This document shows, in pieces, positions 12,377-21,272 of a stretch of 64,000 nt of DNA (its first letter is position 1; each line of letters opens with the position of its first letter). This stretch comes from Tetraselmis striata. Lineage: Eukaryota > Chlorophyta > Chlorodendrophyceae > Chlorodendrales > Chlorodendraceae. The notes under the pieces are model-generated. The model did not search any database, had not been told where the DNA came from, and was given only the letters and a program-made list of their open reading frames with translations. Where the stretch lies: assembly GCA_006384855.1 (NCBI GenBank), contig VCJN01002485.1:186001-250000 (forward strand). The letters run 5' to 3'. Both the position numbers and the translations under genes were made by a program.

Positions 12377-13099
12377 TCAGCTCGCGCGACGCTGCTTGCG
12401 GCCAGCCAAAGCGAGCCGGTCGGGCAGCATCCAGGGACGTGGCGGGCGGCCAGCGGGCGGGCAGTGCCGGCGGTCGCGGCGTGCGAGGCTTCGGCGCGGC
12501 GCAGGCGCGCCCGGCGGTGCCACCAGTCGCGTCGCACTCGCCTCGGGCGGCACCACTTTGAGCGCAGCCAATACGCGCGGCGGAGGCTGAAAGCGCACCT
12601 TTCCCACAAACACCATCCCGTGCTGCACGGTGGCACCCTTCCCGGCCGCTTCGAACAGGATCTTGATGCGGGTGAGGAGCATCTCGGGCGTGTTTCTCAG
12701 CAGCGGGCAGTCGGCGTCGCCCCGTTGGTCGCAAGCGAAGCGCAGCGTGGCCATCGCCAGCTCGCGGATGTCATTGGCCGGCAGGCTGCGCGTCTGCAAC
12801 AAATGGTAAAAGCAGGCGCCGGTGGCGTGCAGCCACAGCGTGTCGAAGGACGCATCCGCCGGCACGCGGAAGCGCTGCAGGTAGAACTGCAGGTTGGTGT
12901 TGGCTGCCCCGCCGCCGGGCTTGCACTCGAAGGTGTAGAAAGTGTCGGTGGGGTAGGCCACGGCGGGCGGCTGCCGCGAGGAGGGCGCGCTGGCGGGCTG
13001 ACTGCCCGCGGCCGCGGCGGGGACGGGGACGGCCGGGGAAAACGGGAGGTCCAAAGGAGAGGGAAGCAGTCCCGCTGAGTGCGCCACCATGGTTCCCAT
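12377..13099 (-). CDS. Hypothetical protein, conserved-looking globular core
   Basis: An open frame of 240 codons from an ATG at 13099 (a second ATG follows three codons later); the frame stays open upstream to about 13237 without an ATG. The N-terminal ~60 residues are Pro/Ala/Ser-rich. Residues ~60-180 read like a folded domain (YPTDTFYTFECKPGG, LQFYLQRFRVPADASFDT, LPANDIRELAMATLRF, TPEMLLTRIKILFEAAGKG), and the C-terminus is Arg/Pro-rich. I do not recognise the family. It sits between NDUFAF6 (convergent) and a transposable element whose coding strand is the same, so it may be a host gene or a relic of a mobile element. No intron is needed to explain it. GC-rich codon use matches the host genes rather than the AT-richer retroelements further right. 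Confidence 0.5.
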   Translation of the reverse strand: MGTMVAHSAGLLPSPLDLPFSPAVPVPAAAAGSQPASAPSSRQPPAVAYPTDTFYTFECKPGGGAANTNLQFYLQRFRVPADASFDTLWLHATGACFYHLLQTRSLPANDIRELAMATLRFACDQRGDADCPLLRNTPEMLLTRIKILFEAAGKGATVQHGMVFVGKVRFQPPPRVLAALKVVPPEASATRLVAPPGAPAPRRSLARRDRRHCPPAGRPPRPWMLPDRLALAGRKQRRAS

Positions 13100-13477
13100 G
13101 CTGACAACAGAAGGGCGCCGCGCCCCGTGTCCGAGCTGAGCTGAGCGGCGGAGTTGCAAGCGGTGGGAATCGCAGTCCCTTTGGCCCCCGCCTCTGAAGT
13201 CGCTATGGTCTCGATCTTCACGCCACCAGCCAGCCACCTGCGGCGCCTAAAACCAGGCTCCTGCAGCGGTACCCGTGCAGTGATTCGAATCGATATTGAG
13301 GACACGGATCGAGGTTCTGCGCTGGTGGGCGCAGTGGGATTCCGCCCGGCCTCGTGCTGAGCCGCGGGAGGGAGAGGGTTACTGGCAGCCGAATAACGCG
13401 TTTTCACTGCTTGGGCGGCGCCAGGGCGCGGGCGCGGTCGCCGCCGTGACGGTCAGTTTCTCCTCGCGGTGTGTCGA

Positions 13478-13504
13478 ATTTACCCAAGGAGGCACGATTT
13501 GCCA
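13478..13504 (-). repeat. B2 split direct repeat
   Basis: A 27-bp copy (core ACCCAAGGAGGCACGATTTG) repeated at 13776-13802. The two copies bracket A2, as in PAT-like elements. Confidence 0.7.
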
Positions 13505-13604
13505 AAGAATGTCAGCTCGCTTACATTGGAGGCTAAGACGAGAACCACAGGCTTGGCCTGGGTGTCTCCTAGCGCAGAAAGATGGCTGTGGGTGGGTGGG
13601 TGCG

Positions 13605-13777
13605 CGAGCCGGTTGAGGCGAGCGCAAAGCAGAGAGTGCCGGTGCCCGAGGGCGGATCCCTCAGGTCGTGGTGCTGGTGCGGGCCGGCAGGCCCCAGTCC
13701 GTGCGCCGACCGCGGGGATCGTGCGCAGTACAACATTGCTAAGTACTGTAAACCTCTAGATGACTACATCTGACCAT
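13605..13777 (-). repeat. A2 split direct repeat of the non-autonomous element
   Basis: This 173-bp copy is essentially identical to 15163-15335 and 1558 bp away. It ends (plus strand) in CATCTGACCAT. No TG...CA boundary with a target-site duplication could be found, which argues against conventional LTRs. Confidence 0.8.
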
Positions 13778-13802
13778 TTACCCAAGGAGGCACGATTTGC
13801 CA
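13776..13802 (-). repeat. B1 split direct repeat
   Basis: A 27-bp copy identical to 13478-13504, overlapping by two bases the end of A2. Confidence 0.7.
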
Positions 13803-13860
13803 GAGAAGAAAGCCAAAGGCTTGCACAGGTAGCGAAGTGTAGCGGCCGGACGGGGACGAG

Positions 13861-15114
13861 CTAGCAGCAGAAGCGCAGCATAGCAGCTCGCTGCCGAGGC
13901 CGCGCCTTTGCGCAACCTGTGCGATGCCCACGCGACACTGGGGGGCGGCTGGGCGCCCGCCGCCAGGCGGGCGTCCCGCAGCCAGTCAGTGGGAGTGGCT
14001 GAAAAGGACCAAGCGGCGGAAGGCTCCAGCGGGGAAACGCTCCAAAACTTGGTCGGCAGGCCGGCGCCGGAGAGAGGTCGGCAAGAAGGTGGGGCTCGGC
14101 CGCCATCGACACCGTCCAGGGCGCTCCAGAGCCCGGGCGCGGGCGCCGTGCGCGGGACGGGCGGCCCAGGTACTGTACACTGTACTGCAGTGACGGCCGT
14201 ACCGCCAGGGATAGGCCGCAGGCCTTAGCATAACAGCGAAGATACTGGTACTTGTCGTACGCTGTCAGACCCCGCTGCTCCGCGAGGCCGCGGGCGGCGG
14301 TGTCGTCGGTCAGAATCCACAAGCGAGGCTCGTCGCCGTCGCGTGGGGGTGGCTCCAGACCGGAAAGGGGGACTTGACCGAAGTAGGCGTAGTCGACGTA
14401 CTCGAGCTCGGTGTCGAGTGCGTCCAGCTCAGCAGGAAGGGGCTCTTGCGCTCCTTGCTCACCACCCTCGGGCGCAGGCGCGCCCGCGGGAATGGCTGGC
14501 TGGGTGCCTTTGGGAGGAGGCGATAGCACGGGAGGAGCCAGTCGAGCGAGTAAGGCGGCCGTAGCCGCCTCGAACTGCTTGGCCAGCCGCTTCTCCAGGG
14601 CTATTGCTTGGGCCGTCAGGCGTTTTGCCAATTCGGTGTCGTCGCCGGTCAGAATCCACAAGCGAGGCTCGTCGCCGTCGCGTGGGGGTGGCTCCAGACC
14701 GGAAGGGGGGACTTGACCGAAGTAGGCGAAGTCGACGTACTCGAGCTCGGTGTCGAGTGCGTCTAGCTCAGCAGGAAGGGGCTCTTGCGCTCCTTGCTCA
14801 CCACCCTCGGGCGTAGGCGCGCCCGCGGGAATGGCTGGCTGGGTGCCTTTGGGAGGAGGCGATAGCACGGGAGGGGCCAGTCGAGCGAGTAAGGCGGCCG
14901 TAGCCGCCTCGAACTGCTCGGCCAGCCGCTTCTCCAGGGCTTCCGCTTGGGCCGTCAGGCGTTTCTCCAATTCCGCGATGGATGCCGCAGTGGCGCCGCC
15001 CGGGGCGTCGTCGACTAGGGCGTCTTCCGGTACAGGACGAGGGGGCATCCTGCTGCCGCGGGGTGGGGAAGGTGTAGCGTCTCGGGAGGCTGAGGCTCGG
15101 GTCCGAGTCGGCAT
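13861..15114 (-). CDS. Gag-like coiled-coil protein with an internal tandem duplication
   Basis: A single open frame of about 417 codons from an ATG at 15114. After a short basic Ser/Pro/Arg-rich N-terminus there is a coiled coil (ELEKRLTAQAEALEKRLAEQ) followed by a Pro-rich and then acidic segment (ELDALDTELEYVD). This whole ~100-residue block is repeated once more almost identically, corresponding to a ~315-bp tandem duplication at about 14290-14970. The C-terminal third becomes Arg/Pro-rich and lacks zinc knuckles. It occupies the position of gag in DIRS elements, and the coiled coil fits a self-assembling capsid-like role. That is inference from position and composition, because no known domain is recognisable. 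The near identity of the two halves means the duplication is young. Confidence 0.55.
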   Translation of the reverse strand: MPTRTRASASRDATPSPPRGSRMPPRPVPEDALVDDAPGGATAASIAELEKRLTAQAEALEKRLAEQFEAATAALLARLAPPVLSPPPKGTQPAIPAGAPTPEGGEQGAQEPLPAELDALDTELEYVDFAYFGQVPPSGLEPPPRDGDEPRLWILTGDDTELAKRLTAQAIALEKRLAKQFEAATAALLARLAPPVLSPPPKGTQPAIPAGAPAPEGGEQGAQEPLPAELDALDTELEYVDYAYFGQVPLSGLEPPPRDGDEPRLWILTDDTAARGLAEQRGLTAYDKYQYLRCYAKACGLSLAVRPSLQYSVQYLGRPSRARRPRPGSGAPWTVSMAAEPHLLADLSPAPACRPSFGAFPRWSLPPLGPFQPLPLTGCGTPAWRRAPSRPPVSRGHRTGCAKARPRQRAAMLRFCC

Positions 15115-15162
15115 AGAGTAAGCTGACACTCTGCTCGACTGCTAGAGTCGAGACTGCTTGCT

Positions 15163-15335
15163 CGAGCCGGTTGAGGCGAGCGCAAAGCAGAGAGTGCCGG
15201 TGCCCGAGGGCGGATCCCTCAGGTCGTGGTGCTGGTGCGGGCCGGCAGGCCCCAGTCCGTGCGCCGACCGCGGGGATCGTGCGCAGTACAACATTGCTAA
15301 GTACTGTAAACCTCTAGATGACTACATCTGACCAT
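15163..15335 (-). repeat. A1 split direct repeat of the non-autonomous element
   Basis: This is the 173-bp partner of 13605-13777. It marks the 5' end of the element in minus-strand reading and lies just upstream of the ORF, so it probably contains the promoter. Confidence 0.8.
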
Positions 15336-16260
15336 ATAAATACACCATGCCGTGAGCAGTGACCCGGCACGGATAGCCGCCAGCTTTGTTTTAAATATAC
15401 CGGTACCCGGGTAGTTGCGGTACCCGTAGATGCCGCGCCCGCGCCCCTGGCCGTAGTCGAACGACGTGCTCGCGTGCCAGCTATTATGCATTGGTACGGT
15501 GCATTCACGTGAAAATTCAAATTCGCGAAATAGAAACGGAAATAAATAAGGTGAATATCGAATGACACGCGCGTGTCGTCGTTCGGTATTCACCTTATTT
15601 ATTTCGCTGCATTTTTTATTTTTCATTTAGTCGCTATTTCGCTGCCGATCGAAAGCCGCGAACGAAAGAGCGAAAGAACGACTACCCTACCTGTACATAT
15701 AATTACATGAGCTAGCAGCAGAAGGCGATATCGGAAATCACCAAAATAAAAGGCAATCAGAAATAAAGGTCCTCTACATCGACTGCATGGTGGAAGCAGG
15801 AACATGAGAAGACGCAGAGTGGGCACGAGCACACGCATCAGACTTGGCCATCTGCACACCGGCAGAGAGAATGCCGCCCAGGGTACCATGCACGCAAGCC
15901 GAGACCCGCTGCAACAGCCCCCGCCGTGTGCGCGACAGGTGACGGCGGAACTCAGCAGGTTGGCCGGCGACAAAGTTTCGACCCTACCTGTACATGGTAG
16001 TCAGAAACTGTCAAATGTATCGGCACTTTACTCGTACAGTACATACGGAATAAAGCGCGCGCTTCGTCTCGATTGTTTGAATTCAAACAAGTCGTCGCTA
16101 CCCTGTACCTCGACGAGGTATGTTCGGGTTTATTCAAGGATTAAGAGCTTGCGATGAACATTTCTTGTCTTATGTGGATTTAAAGCCCCCATTCAAACCA
16201 AGCGGCGCTTCGCGCCGGGGATTTGTGGAGGTGCCCCTACATCTTGGGTTGAGCGTCCTG
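15336..16260. other. Non-coding stretch between elements
   Basis: No coding frame is convincing here. It is locally AT-rich around 15480-15720, where it holds the long hairpin described separately. Short ACCTGTACAT motifs recur at about 15690 and 15989. Confidence 0.4.
15539..15605. repeat. 67-bp near-perfect palindrome
   Basis: The arms GAAATAAATAAGGTGAATA (15539-15557) and its exact reverse complement (15587-15605) are 19 bp and flank a partly self-complementary core around CACGCGCGTG. Further out, GCGAAATAG and CTATTTCGC extend the symmetry imperfectly. It may be a compact inverted-repeat element or a cruciform-forming site. Confidence 0.75.
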
Positions 16261-16466
16261 CGGGATGCGGGCCGCTTTCAGCCTGCTTGTAGTGTTGATC
16301 TTTCAGGTCTGCTTTTATTAGCGGTAGATTTGTTAATAATATGTTTTAAGAGCAATATTAATTTTTGAAACAGACCAAATCTACTAGCCGCGTAAAAGCG
16401 GGCCGCTGAACACTGATGTGCATTACAAAAAGGCCAGTAATAAACCCACCGCTAAAAGCAGTGTTA
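16261..16466. repeat. Hairpin-rich MITE-like segment flanking the PAT-like element
   Basis: 16261-16303 is the inverted counterpart of 21273-21319, immediately beyond the other end of the PAT-like element. Within the segment, 16313-16336 pairs with 16376-16400 (CAAATCTA...AAAGC stem), and a third related CCGCTAAAAGC motif is at 16450. This suggests the retroelement inserted into or beside a small inverted-repeat element. Confidence 0.5.
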
Positions 16467-16494
16467 GCAAAGCAGGGGGCTCGCAGTTTTGCCA
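16467..16494 (-). repeat. B2 split direct repeat of the PAT-like element
   Basis: A 28-bp copy (GCAAAGCAGGGGGCTCGCAG core) identical to 16774-16801. Both are preceded by TTA on the plus strand. Confidence 0.8.
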
Positions 16495-16574
16495 AAACGT
16501 GTCAGTTCTCTTACAACGTTTGGCACAGGGGCTCAGCCCCCAAAACACGCATGAAAGGGTTGGGAAGGGTGGGT

Positions 16575-16773
16575 TGCGCTAGCTGGAAGCTGGCGCAAAG
16601 GCAGAAGGTGGAGACACCGCCGCGTCGCGGGGCGTCATATCGGGGTGAGGGATGGACGTGGGCACACGGCAGTGGCGTACTAGCCGAGTATGGCGGAATT
16701 GTAACGTCGGGTAACACCCGTCGTACTTAGCCCCGTGCAATTCAAACCTCTATAATTCTCAATATGACCATTA
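16575..16773 (-). repeat. A2 split direct repeat of the PAT-like element
   Basis: A 199-bp copy matching 21074-21272 at a constant offset of 4499 bp, with about a dozen substitutions. Confidence 0.85.
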
Positions 16774-16801
16774 GCAAAGCAGGGGGCTCGCAGTTTTGCC
16801 A
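16774..16801 (-). repeat. B1 split direct repeat of the PAT-like element
   Basis: A 28-bp copy identical to 16467-16494, lying directly between the recombinase end and A2. Confidence 0.8.
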
Positions 16802-19800
16802 TCATGTCGCCATTTGGCTTGGCAGCCTGGCTGTTGACCGCCCCATGGGGTCATCCAGCCAAAGAGGTGCCATGCTGCCGGACACGAACGGCAGCACTGT
16901 TGGGTCGATGTAGTCGAGCACCACGCCGGACTCCATCGCCCAGCCGCCAAAGTACTTGATCTTCTGCATCGTCACGCCTATCACGTACGCGGCTGTTGTG
17001 GCCCCCTTGCGGAGGGAGTGGGACGTCCACGCGAACCCCGCGGGGGGGGCTCGTGCACTGATGTCAGCACCAGTTGCAGCCAGCTAGTGAGGGTGTCCGC
17101 CGTCCATTTGGCCTACCCCTCGCGTTGGCTGATGGCCCATCGCGCCGCTAGCACGCGGCCGCCGGCGAGCACCTGACGGGCGGCATCGAAGTAGTGCAGC
17201 GGCTCCGCGATGTCGGCATGCGATGACGTTGGCAGCTGACACACTAACTTCTTGCTTGCATCCGCGCCGCGCTGGCTTTCCGGTCGCGATGGTATAGGAG
17301 GATTCCGCCGTCCGGGCCGACCGTGAGGTCGCCCGTACGACACTCCACCCCCGCTCCTCCGCGGCAGAAAAACAGACAAAGCACGACGACTGCCAGGCTG
17401 GCGCGGAACAGCTCCACGCGCACCACGGTACTTGGGTCCGTGCCCCAGGTAGGTCCTAGCTCTAGCCGTAGGGCAATGGGGCCCGCATCAGCTCGGGGTT
17501 TAGCGTCACCTGCCACACCGCAAGACCCTTGCGGACCCTGCTCACCAGATTGCCCAGAGCCATCGGCTCCCGGCCGTGGTCCTTGAAGAAGTGGTTGACG
17601 GCCGACAGGTAAGGTTGCAAGCTCGAGGCTTTGATCGTCCCCTGGTTGCCCAACCTCGTGACGTACCGTGCCCAAGTCCCGGGGTCGGCAGCCAGGGCCG
17701 GTCGCTTCTCCTCTTCGCAGAAACGGAAATATTGCTTCATGCAACTGGCGTAAGACGCCGCAGTGGCCGGCGCCCACGCAGCTGATAGAAGCTCCAGGGT
17801 TTGGACGCCAAGGGTGTCAGACCCTAGAGCCCGTGTCATGTACGGGCGCATCGAATCAGCCCACGGTGTCGTACAGCTCGCAACCTCGACACGGTACTTC
17901 ACCGCTGCAGTTCGTACTGGTGCCGCACGTACAGCCGGTAGTTGGTGCCCGTTGCCCGGAAACATGGATAGCGTAGCACTTACAGCCCCTCGGCGCAGGT
18001 AGACCCATGCCGGAAGGGAGCGCGGAATACAATCACGGGCCAGTGAGGTCTGCCGATCATACCTCGCATGTCCCGCCGTTCTGGCCGGAACAAACCGGCG
18101 CGCGGCGCCACCGTGAGCTCCTCCACTGCCATATTGGTGAGTGCCCGGTGCCACGCCTTGCCCTCCCATCGCGGGGCGACGACGGTCGGGTAGCAGGGGC
18201 CAGGGTGCGTTGCACCAGTTTTTTTCGCGGCGCCGGTCCGCATCCGGCAGGTGCAACGAGTCCACCGCCTCGCACGTAGGGTCCAACCACGCCGCGTTGT
18301 AGCAGGGGAGCAGGGTGTTGAGGGCGGACGCGAAGCGGTCGATGGAATGAGGGCCGAACCGGCTCTCCCGTTCTGCGAACAGGAGGGGGTCGAGCTGCCA
18401 ATCGTCGCTGTCGAGGTGCCGCCTTAGACGGTCCGCCCAGATATCAGCTGTCGAGCGAATGTACCGCGCGCGCATGTGGATACCGTGCGAGTCCAGCAAG
18501 CACCAGAGTCGTCGCAGCTCGGCCATCATCTCGGGAGAGCGTGAGGTTTGGCCCGACAGAACGTGATATGCCGCCTTGTTGTTCTCGTGCAGGAGGACGT
18601 TGCCCCCGGCGAGGTCGGGGAGGAAGCTTTCCACGGCAAGTCGGACCGCTTTGAGCTCCTTCCAGGTGATGTGCTGGCACTCGTCCGCCGAGCTCCAGAA
18701 TCCCCGCGCCTCCAGCCTGCCGTTCAACACCCCACCCCACCCGTAGCCTGAGCTGTCGGTGTGCAGATAAGCCCTCTCCACCGGGCGGTGGATGGGCTTG
18801 CTGTTGGACTGATTGGGCACCGATGTGCACCACTGAAGGTCGCGGCGGAGCTGTGGCATCATCCCGACGCGCCCTCCCCACCGGTCGCCGACCACGGAGT
18901 GGAGCTCCCGCAGGAAGAATCTTGCGGCCGGGATCGCCACAAAGAGGTACTGCGCCTGCCCTGCCAGTGACTGCAGCTCGCGCACTGAGAGCCACCTAGC
19001 GTTCCGCGTGGCGTGGCCGATGAGCCGGGTGGCCTGCCGGGAGAGCCGCTTCAGCTTGTCTGCCGGTGCGTAGAACATGCCGGACGCTGAGTCGATGTCC
19101 ACCCCCAGGTGCATGCCGAACTGGCAGGGCTCCAGAAAGCCCTTTGTGGGGTTCCGCTGCAGACCCAGGGCGTCGAGGAGGCTGGCGAGCCGTTGACGGA
19201 GGTGGAGCGCCTGCTCCATCGATGCGGAGAAGAGGAGGAAGTCGTCCACGTAAGGTAGGTTGCGCGCCCCCCTCCACCTGGTCCGCCGGAGGTAGCGCTT
19301 GCTCCGTGTGGGCTGCGTAGACGATGAGGGGGGCTCGGGCTCGGGTTTCCGCAGGTGGGTGATGAATACTTGGGTGAGCGTGACGAAGTAATAAGGCGAG
19401 AGGCTCCAGCCCATTGGCAGACTCGCGAGCATGTAGAGCCGACCTCGGACGCCCATGGTGAAGTAGTCTCGGTCCGCCTCTGCGATGCCTAGAGCATAGA
19501 AGCCATCTTGGAGGTCGAAGGAGAACATGTAGTCTCCCTTTTTGGTTAGGTGGCGCACTCCCAGTAGGATTTCCATCTTGAGCCGCTTGCGCACACAGTA
19601 AGAGTTGAGCACGCGGAGGTCGATGATGCAGCGCCACTGGTTGACGCCGGGCTTGGGTACTAAAAAGAGTCTTGACACCCACTTGCGGCACGTGCCAAAC
19701 TCCCACGCGCCGGACTCCACGAAGCGGGCAAGCTCGCCCTCGAGGAAGGTGAGCTGCGCCGGGGTAGCGTCCTGCATGTTGATGCCGTTGTGGAAGTTGG

Positions 19801-19966
19801 GTGGGGGGCGGTTGTGCTTGAAGGGGATCCGGACGCCCTCCTGGATCCACCATAGGACTTGATCGCTCGCCCCGATGTCTTGCCATTGCCGCCATTGCCG
19901 CCGCACGCGGTGCCGCACGTAGCTCGGAACTTGGGTACTAGCATGACTCGGAACGGCACGGCACAC
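16802..19966 (-). pseudogene. Decayed DIRS pol: reverse transcriptase, RNase H and tyrosine recombinase
   Basis: The main frame (19966-17462) is open upstream with no clear ATG. RT motif A is FSFDLQDGFYALGI (~residue 151) and the catalytic YVDD is near residue 240. RNase H follows at ~residue 402 (LHTDSSGYGWGG), with LLHENNKAAY where an Asp usually stands. Near 18185-18000 the correct sequence (TVVAPRWEGKAWHRALTNMA, LFRPERRDMRG) lies in a different frame, so two roughly compensating frameshifts are present. The recombinase core begins in the main frame (SYASCMKQYFRFCEEEKRP). It continues after 17462 in other frames: VELFRASLAVVVLCLFFCRG (about 17400), then KKLVCQLPTSSHADIAEPLH (about 17250), then the catalytic end at 17040-16802 with TSHSLRKGATTAAYV (His-x-x-Arg box) and the nucleophile region VVLDYIDP. 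The active-site residues survive but the ORF is broken several times. Confidence 0.85.
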
Positions 19967-20185
19967 CGTCAGTTCTGCTCCTCGTTCTGCGGGGTAGTGG
20001 TCTTCCTCGCAGGGTTGCCGGGCTGAGGCTTGCCCTTGATCTTGTCTTTGTCCGTCCTCTCCTTTTGTGGCGCGGTCTGCGTGTTCTGCACGCTCTTGCT
20101 CCTTGATGCGGATGTTGCCGCTGCCGCCTCCGCTCCCTCCGTTGCCGCTGCCCTTGAACTGCGCGGTGGCCTGCGCCTTGGCCGC

Positions 20186-20969
20186 CTAGTGGAGGCTGAC
20201 CTCGAGTCTTTTGTCGTCCAGGGCGTTGACGAGGCCGTCGACGCCATTGCAGGAGCGCTCGGCGGCAGTGGTGTCGAAGAAGCGGGAGTAGACGAGGCGC
20301 TCGGCGACTCGCTCCTCGCCGGTAAGCGCCTTCTTGCACTTGAAACGCCGGAGGTAGGTGAGCCGGTCTTCAGCAGCCTGCCCGCACGTCGCGATCGTGC
20401 GAATCGCGGAGTCGAGTAGGTCGTTGGCGTCCGCGGTGTCGCGAGCGATGGCGTTTTTTGCGCGAAGCGTTGCCACAGCGTCCGTGAGCGCCGCGTGCGC
20501 GGCGGCGGTATAGACTCCATAGCACAGCATGTGGCGATACTCGCCGCGCGTCGATTGCTTCTTCTCGTCGGTGAGGTAGCAGTCCCACTCGTCGTTGCGT
20601 GGGTTCCACAGCCCGGGGTTGGTGAGTCCTACAAGGGGGCATAGACTCGGCGTATGCCCACGGCAGGTAGTCGATCCAGTCGCGCGGGTCGATGAACGCC
20701 GCGTGGCCTGGAGATTTCGCAGGGAAACCGGGGATAGGGTCCTCCTCCTCCTCGTCACCTTCGAGGCCGTCGGTTGGCGTCGCGGGAATACGTTTCTGCG
20801 GAGGTGATTGTTGAATGGAAGAGGTGCGGGAGTCTAGCTCGTCGAGTCGCAGCAGCATCCGCTGCACCAGCGCAGTGAGGCTAGCGGTGTCAGTCGTCGA
20901 ACTCGCGGCGTTGCCTCCACCGCACCCCTCCGAATCGTACAGGTCGTCAGGCAACCGTGTGTTGTCCAC
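20186..20969 (-). pseudogene. Gag-like ORF of the PAT-like element, frameshifted
   Basis: The frame begins with an acidic, Ser/Thr-rich N-terminus (ATG at about 20969) and a leucine-rich LVQRMLLRLDELDSR segment. Near 20640 it must shift into a second frame, which then reads as a continuous helical domain (LWNPRNDEWDCYLTDEKKQS, EYRHMLCYGVYTAAAHAALT, ERVAERLVYSRFF) to a stop at 20186. Downstream, 20180-19969 holds a Gly/Ser-rich then Lys/Arg/Gln-rich linker before pol. No CCHC knuckle is visible. The position upstream of pol and the all-helical character support a capsid-like role. Confidence 0.55.
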
Positions 20970-21073
20970 AGTACGGCATGCTGTCGTTATTGCAGTCGTG
21001 ACGAGCGGCTGGCGTCGAACGTCGTTGTGAGATCGTGTGTCACCTTACGAGACTGCGAGAGTCTCGATGCCGC

Positions 21074-21272
21074 TGCGCTAGCTGGAATCTGGCGAAAAGG
21101 CAGAAGGTGGAGACACCGCCGCGTCGCGGCGCGTCATATCGGGGTGAGGGATGGGCGTGGGCACACGGCAGTAGCGTACTAGCCGCGTATGGCAGAATTG
21201 TAACGTCGGGTAACACCCGTCGTACTTAGCCCTGTGCAATTCAAACCTCTATAATTCCCAATATGACCATTA
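21074..21272 (-). repeat. A1 split direct repeat of the PAT-like element
   Basis: A 199-bp partner of 16575-16773. Its outer edge at 21272 abuts the inverted motif 21273-21319, giving a sharp boundary of the element. Confidence 0.85.

Larger units (their letters stand above)
13478..15335 (-). mobile_element. Non-autonomous PAT-like/DIRS-type element with split direct repeats
   Basis: Read on the minus strand the order is A1 (15335-15163), one ORF (15114-13861), B1 (13802-13776), A2 (13777-13605), a ~100-bp spacer, then B2 (13504-13478). This A1-internal-B1-A2-B2 plan is the split-direct-repeat structure known from PAT-like DIRS elements such as Kangaroo and TOC3. The element has no reverse transcriptase or tyrosine recombinase and is only 1.86 kb. 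The B repeats and the sequence after B2 resemble those of the full-size element at 16467-21272 (both have a TTTGCCAAA...GTCAG(C/T)TC core), and both A repeats end in TGACCAT. It is therefore probably mobilised in trans by that family. Confidence 0.65.
16467..21272 (-). mobile_element. PAT-like DIRS retroelement (RT, RNase H, tyrosine recombinase), degenerate
   Basis: Minus-strand order: A1 (21272-21074), gag-like region (about 20969-20000), pol (about 19966-16802), B1 (16801-16774), A2 (16773-16575), an 80-bp spacer, then B2 (16494-16467). The split direct repeats plus a tyrosine recombinase instead of an integrase define a PAT-like DIRS element, a group described from volvocine algae. A1 and A2 are 199 bp and differ at about a dozen positions, and several frameshifts break the ORFs, so this copy is old and inactive. 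Confidence 0.85.

Noticed and set aside
13605..15335. Ordinary LTR retrotransposon with 173-bp LTRs
   Set aside because: No TG...CA ends with matching 4-6 bp target duplications could be found, and the extra B repeats bracketing one A copy fit a split-direct-repeat element better.
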